NCBI GenBank assembly: GCA_013043915.1
Contig: JABEVH010000031.1
Span: forward strand, 1-6,165
Direction: 5' to 3'
DNA: 6,165 nucleotides
Source: Pseudomonadales bacterium
GTDB taxonomy: Bacteria; Pseudomonadota; Gammaproteobacteria; Pseudomonadales; Moraxellaceae
Shown here one piece after another: positions 6,079-6,165 of the stretch. The translations under genes were made by a program, and so were the position numbers. The notes beneath the pieces were generated by a model. The model was not told the DNA's origin. It did no database searches and saw only the letters and a list, made by a program, of their open reading frames with translations. Position 1 is the first letter of the stretch; each line of letters starts with the position of its first letter.

Positions 6079-6165
6079 ATGGCTAAAGCATCGAACGCAC
6101 TATCAGACGCAAAATGTTCAACAGCTAGGTTTAATTCTGATGGAACGGGAAACAAGCTAGCAGAC
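6079..6165 (+). CDS. Tyrosine recombinase/integrase, N-terminus only (cut by window edge)
   Basis: Twenty-nine codons are open in frame from the ATG at 6079 to the last base, preceded by a strong GGAGGGGG ribosome site (6065-6072) at 6-nt spacing and by a good promoter. The N-terminus reads MAKASNALSDAKC, then an 8-residue stretch, then GTGNKLAD. This is the usual opening of the arm-binding domain (DUF4102 type) of P4-like integrases, where an L-[ST]-D-x-x-[CI] segment is followed by a K-L-[AS]-D-G-x-G-L-x-L strand. The catalytic domain with its Arg/His/Tyr residues would lie beyond the edge, so activity and intactness cannot be judged. Family assignment rests on this short segment plus the typical control region and a possible attachment core upstream. 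It would mark the start of a genomic island or prophage to the right. Confidence 0.7.
   Translation, partial: MAKASNALSDAKCSTARFNSDGTGNKLAD

Noticed and set aside
5700..6155. 151-codon minus-strand reading frame
   Set aside because: It runs antisense through the integrase start, its promoter and repeats, has no ribosome site, and its product shows no recognisable domain; probably a chance open frame.

Overview
This looks like a piece of gammaproteobacterial chromosome, which is an inference from gene style: a three-gene pntAA/pntAB/pntB transhydrogenase operon, Shine-Dalgarno-led genes of intermediate base composition, and a Cache-type chemoreceptor. The genus cannot be told from the window.

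Layout. On the minus strand (right to left) lies the proton-translocating NAD(P)+ transhydrogenase operon: pntAA (2255-1122), pntAB (1108-764) and the first 250 codons of pntB (750 to the left edge). Both gaps between the genes are 13 nt, and each downstream ribosome site overlaps the preceding stop codon. Divergently, on the plus strand, come a DMT/EamA-family membrane transporter (2473-3366) and a methyl-accepting chemotaxis protein with a periplasmic Cache_3-Cache_2-like sensor (about 3476-5503). A gene-poor stretch (5504-6078) follows. It ends in a good sigma70-like promoter, a tandem 12-bp repeat and the first 29 codons of a tyrosine recombinase/integrase (6079 to the right edge), so the right edge is probably the start of an integrated element.

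How the parts relate. The Pnt proteins form one membrane complex that uses the proton gradient to make NADPH from NADH. The transporter and chemoreceptor are same-strand neighbours with no visible metabolic link to it. The integrase is unrelated and marks an accessory region.

Most interesting signals. (1) The roughly 80-nt leader of pntAA can fold into a 5' hairpin followed by a second hairpin whose whole 7-nt loop is complementary to a segment 4 nt upstream of the pntAA ribosome site. This is an H-type pseudoknot geometry and a candidate cis-regulatory RNA. (2) A 16-bp piece reading like the 3' end of a tRNA plus CCA and a T-run on the minus strand (5894-5909) lies 170 bp upstream of the integrase gene and could be the attachment-site core. 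Both come from reading one sequence only and have no comparative support here.
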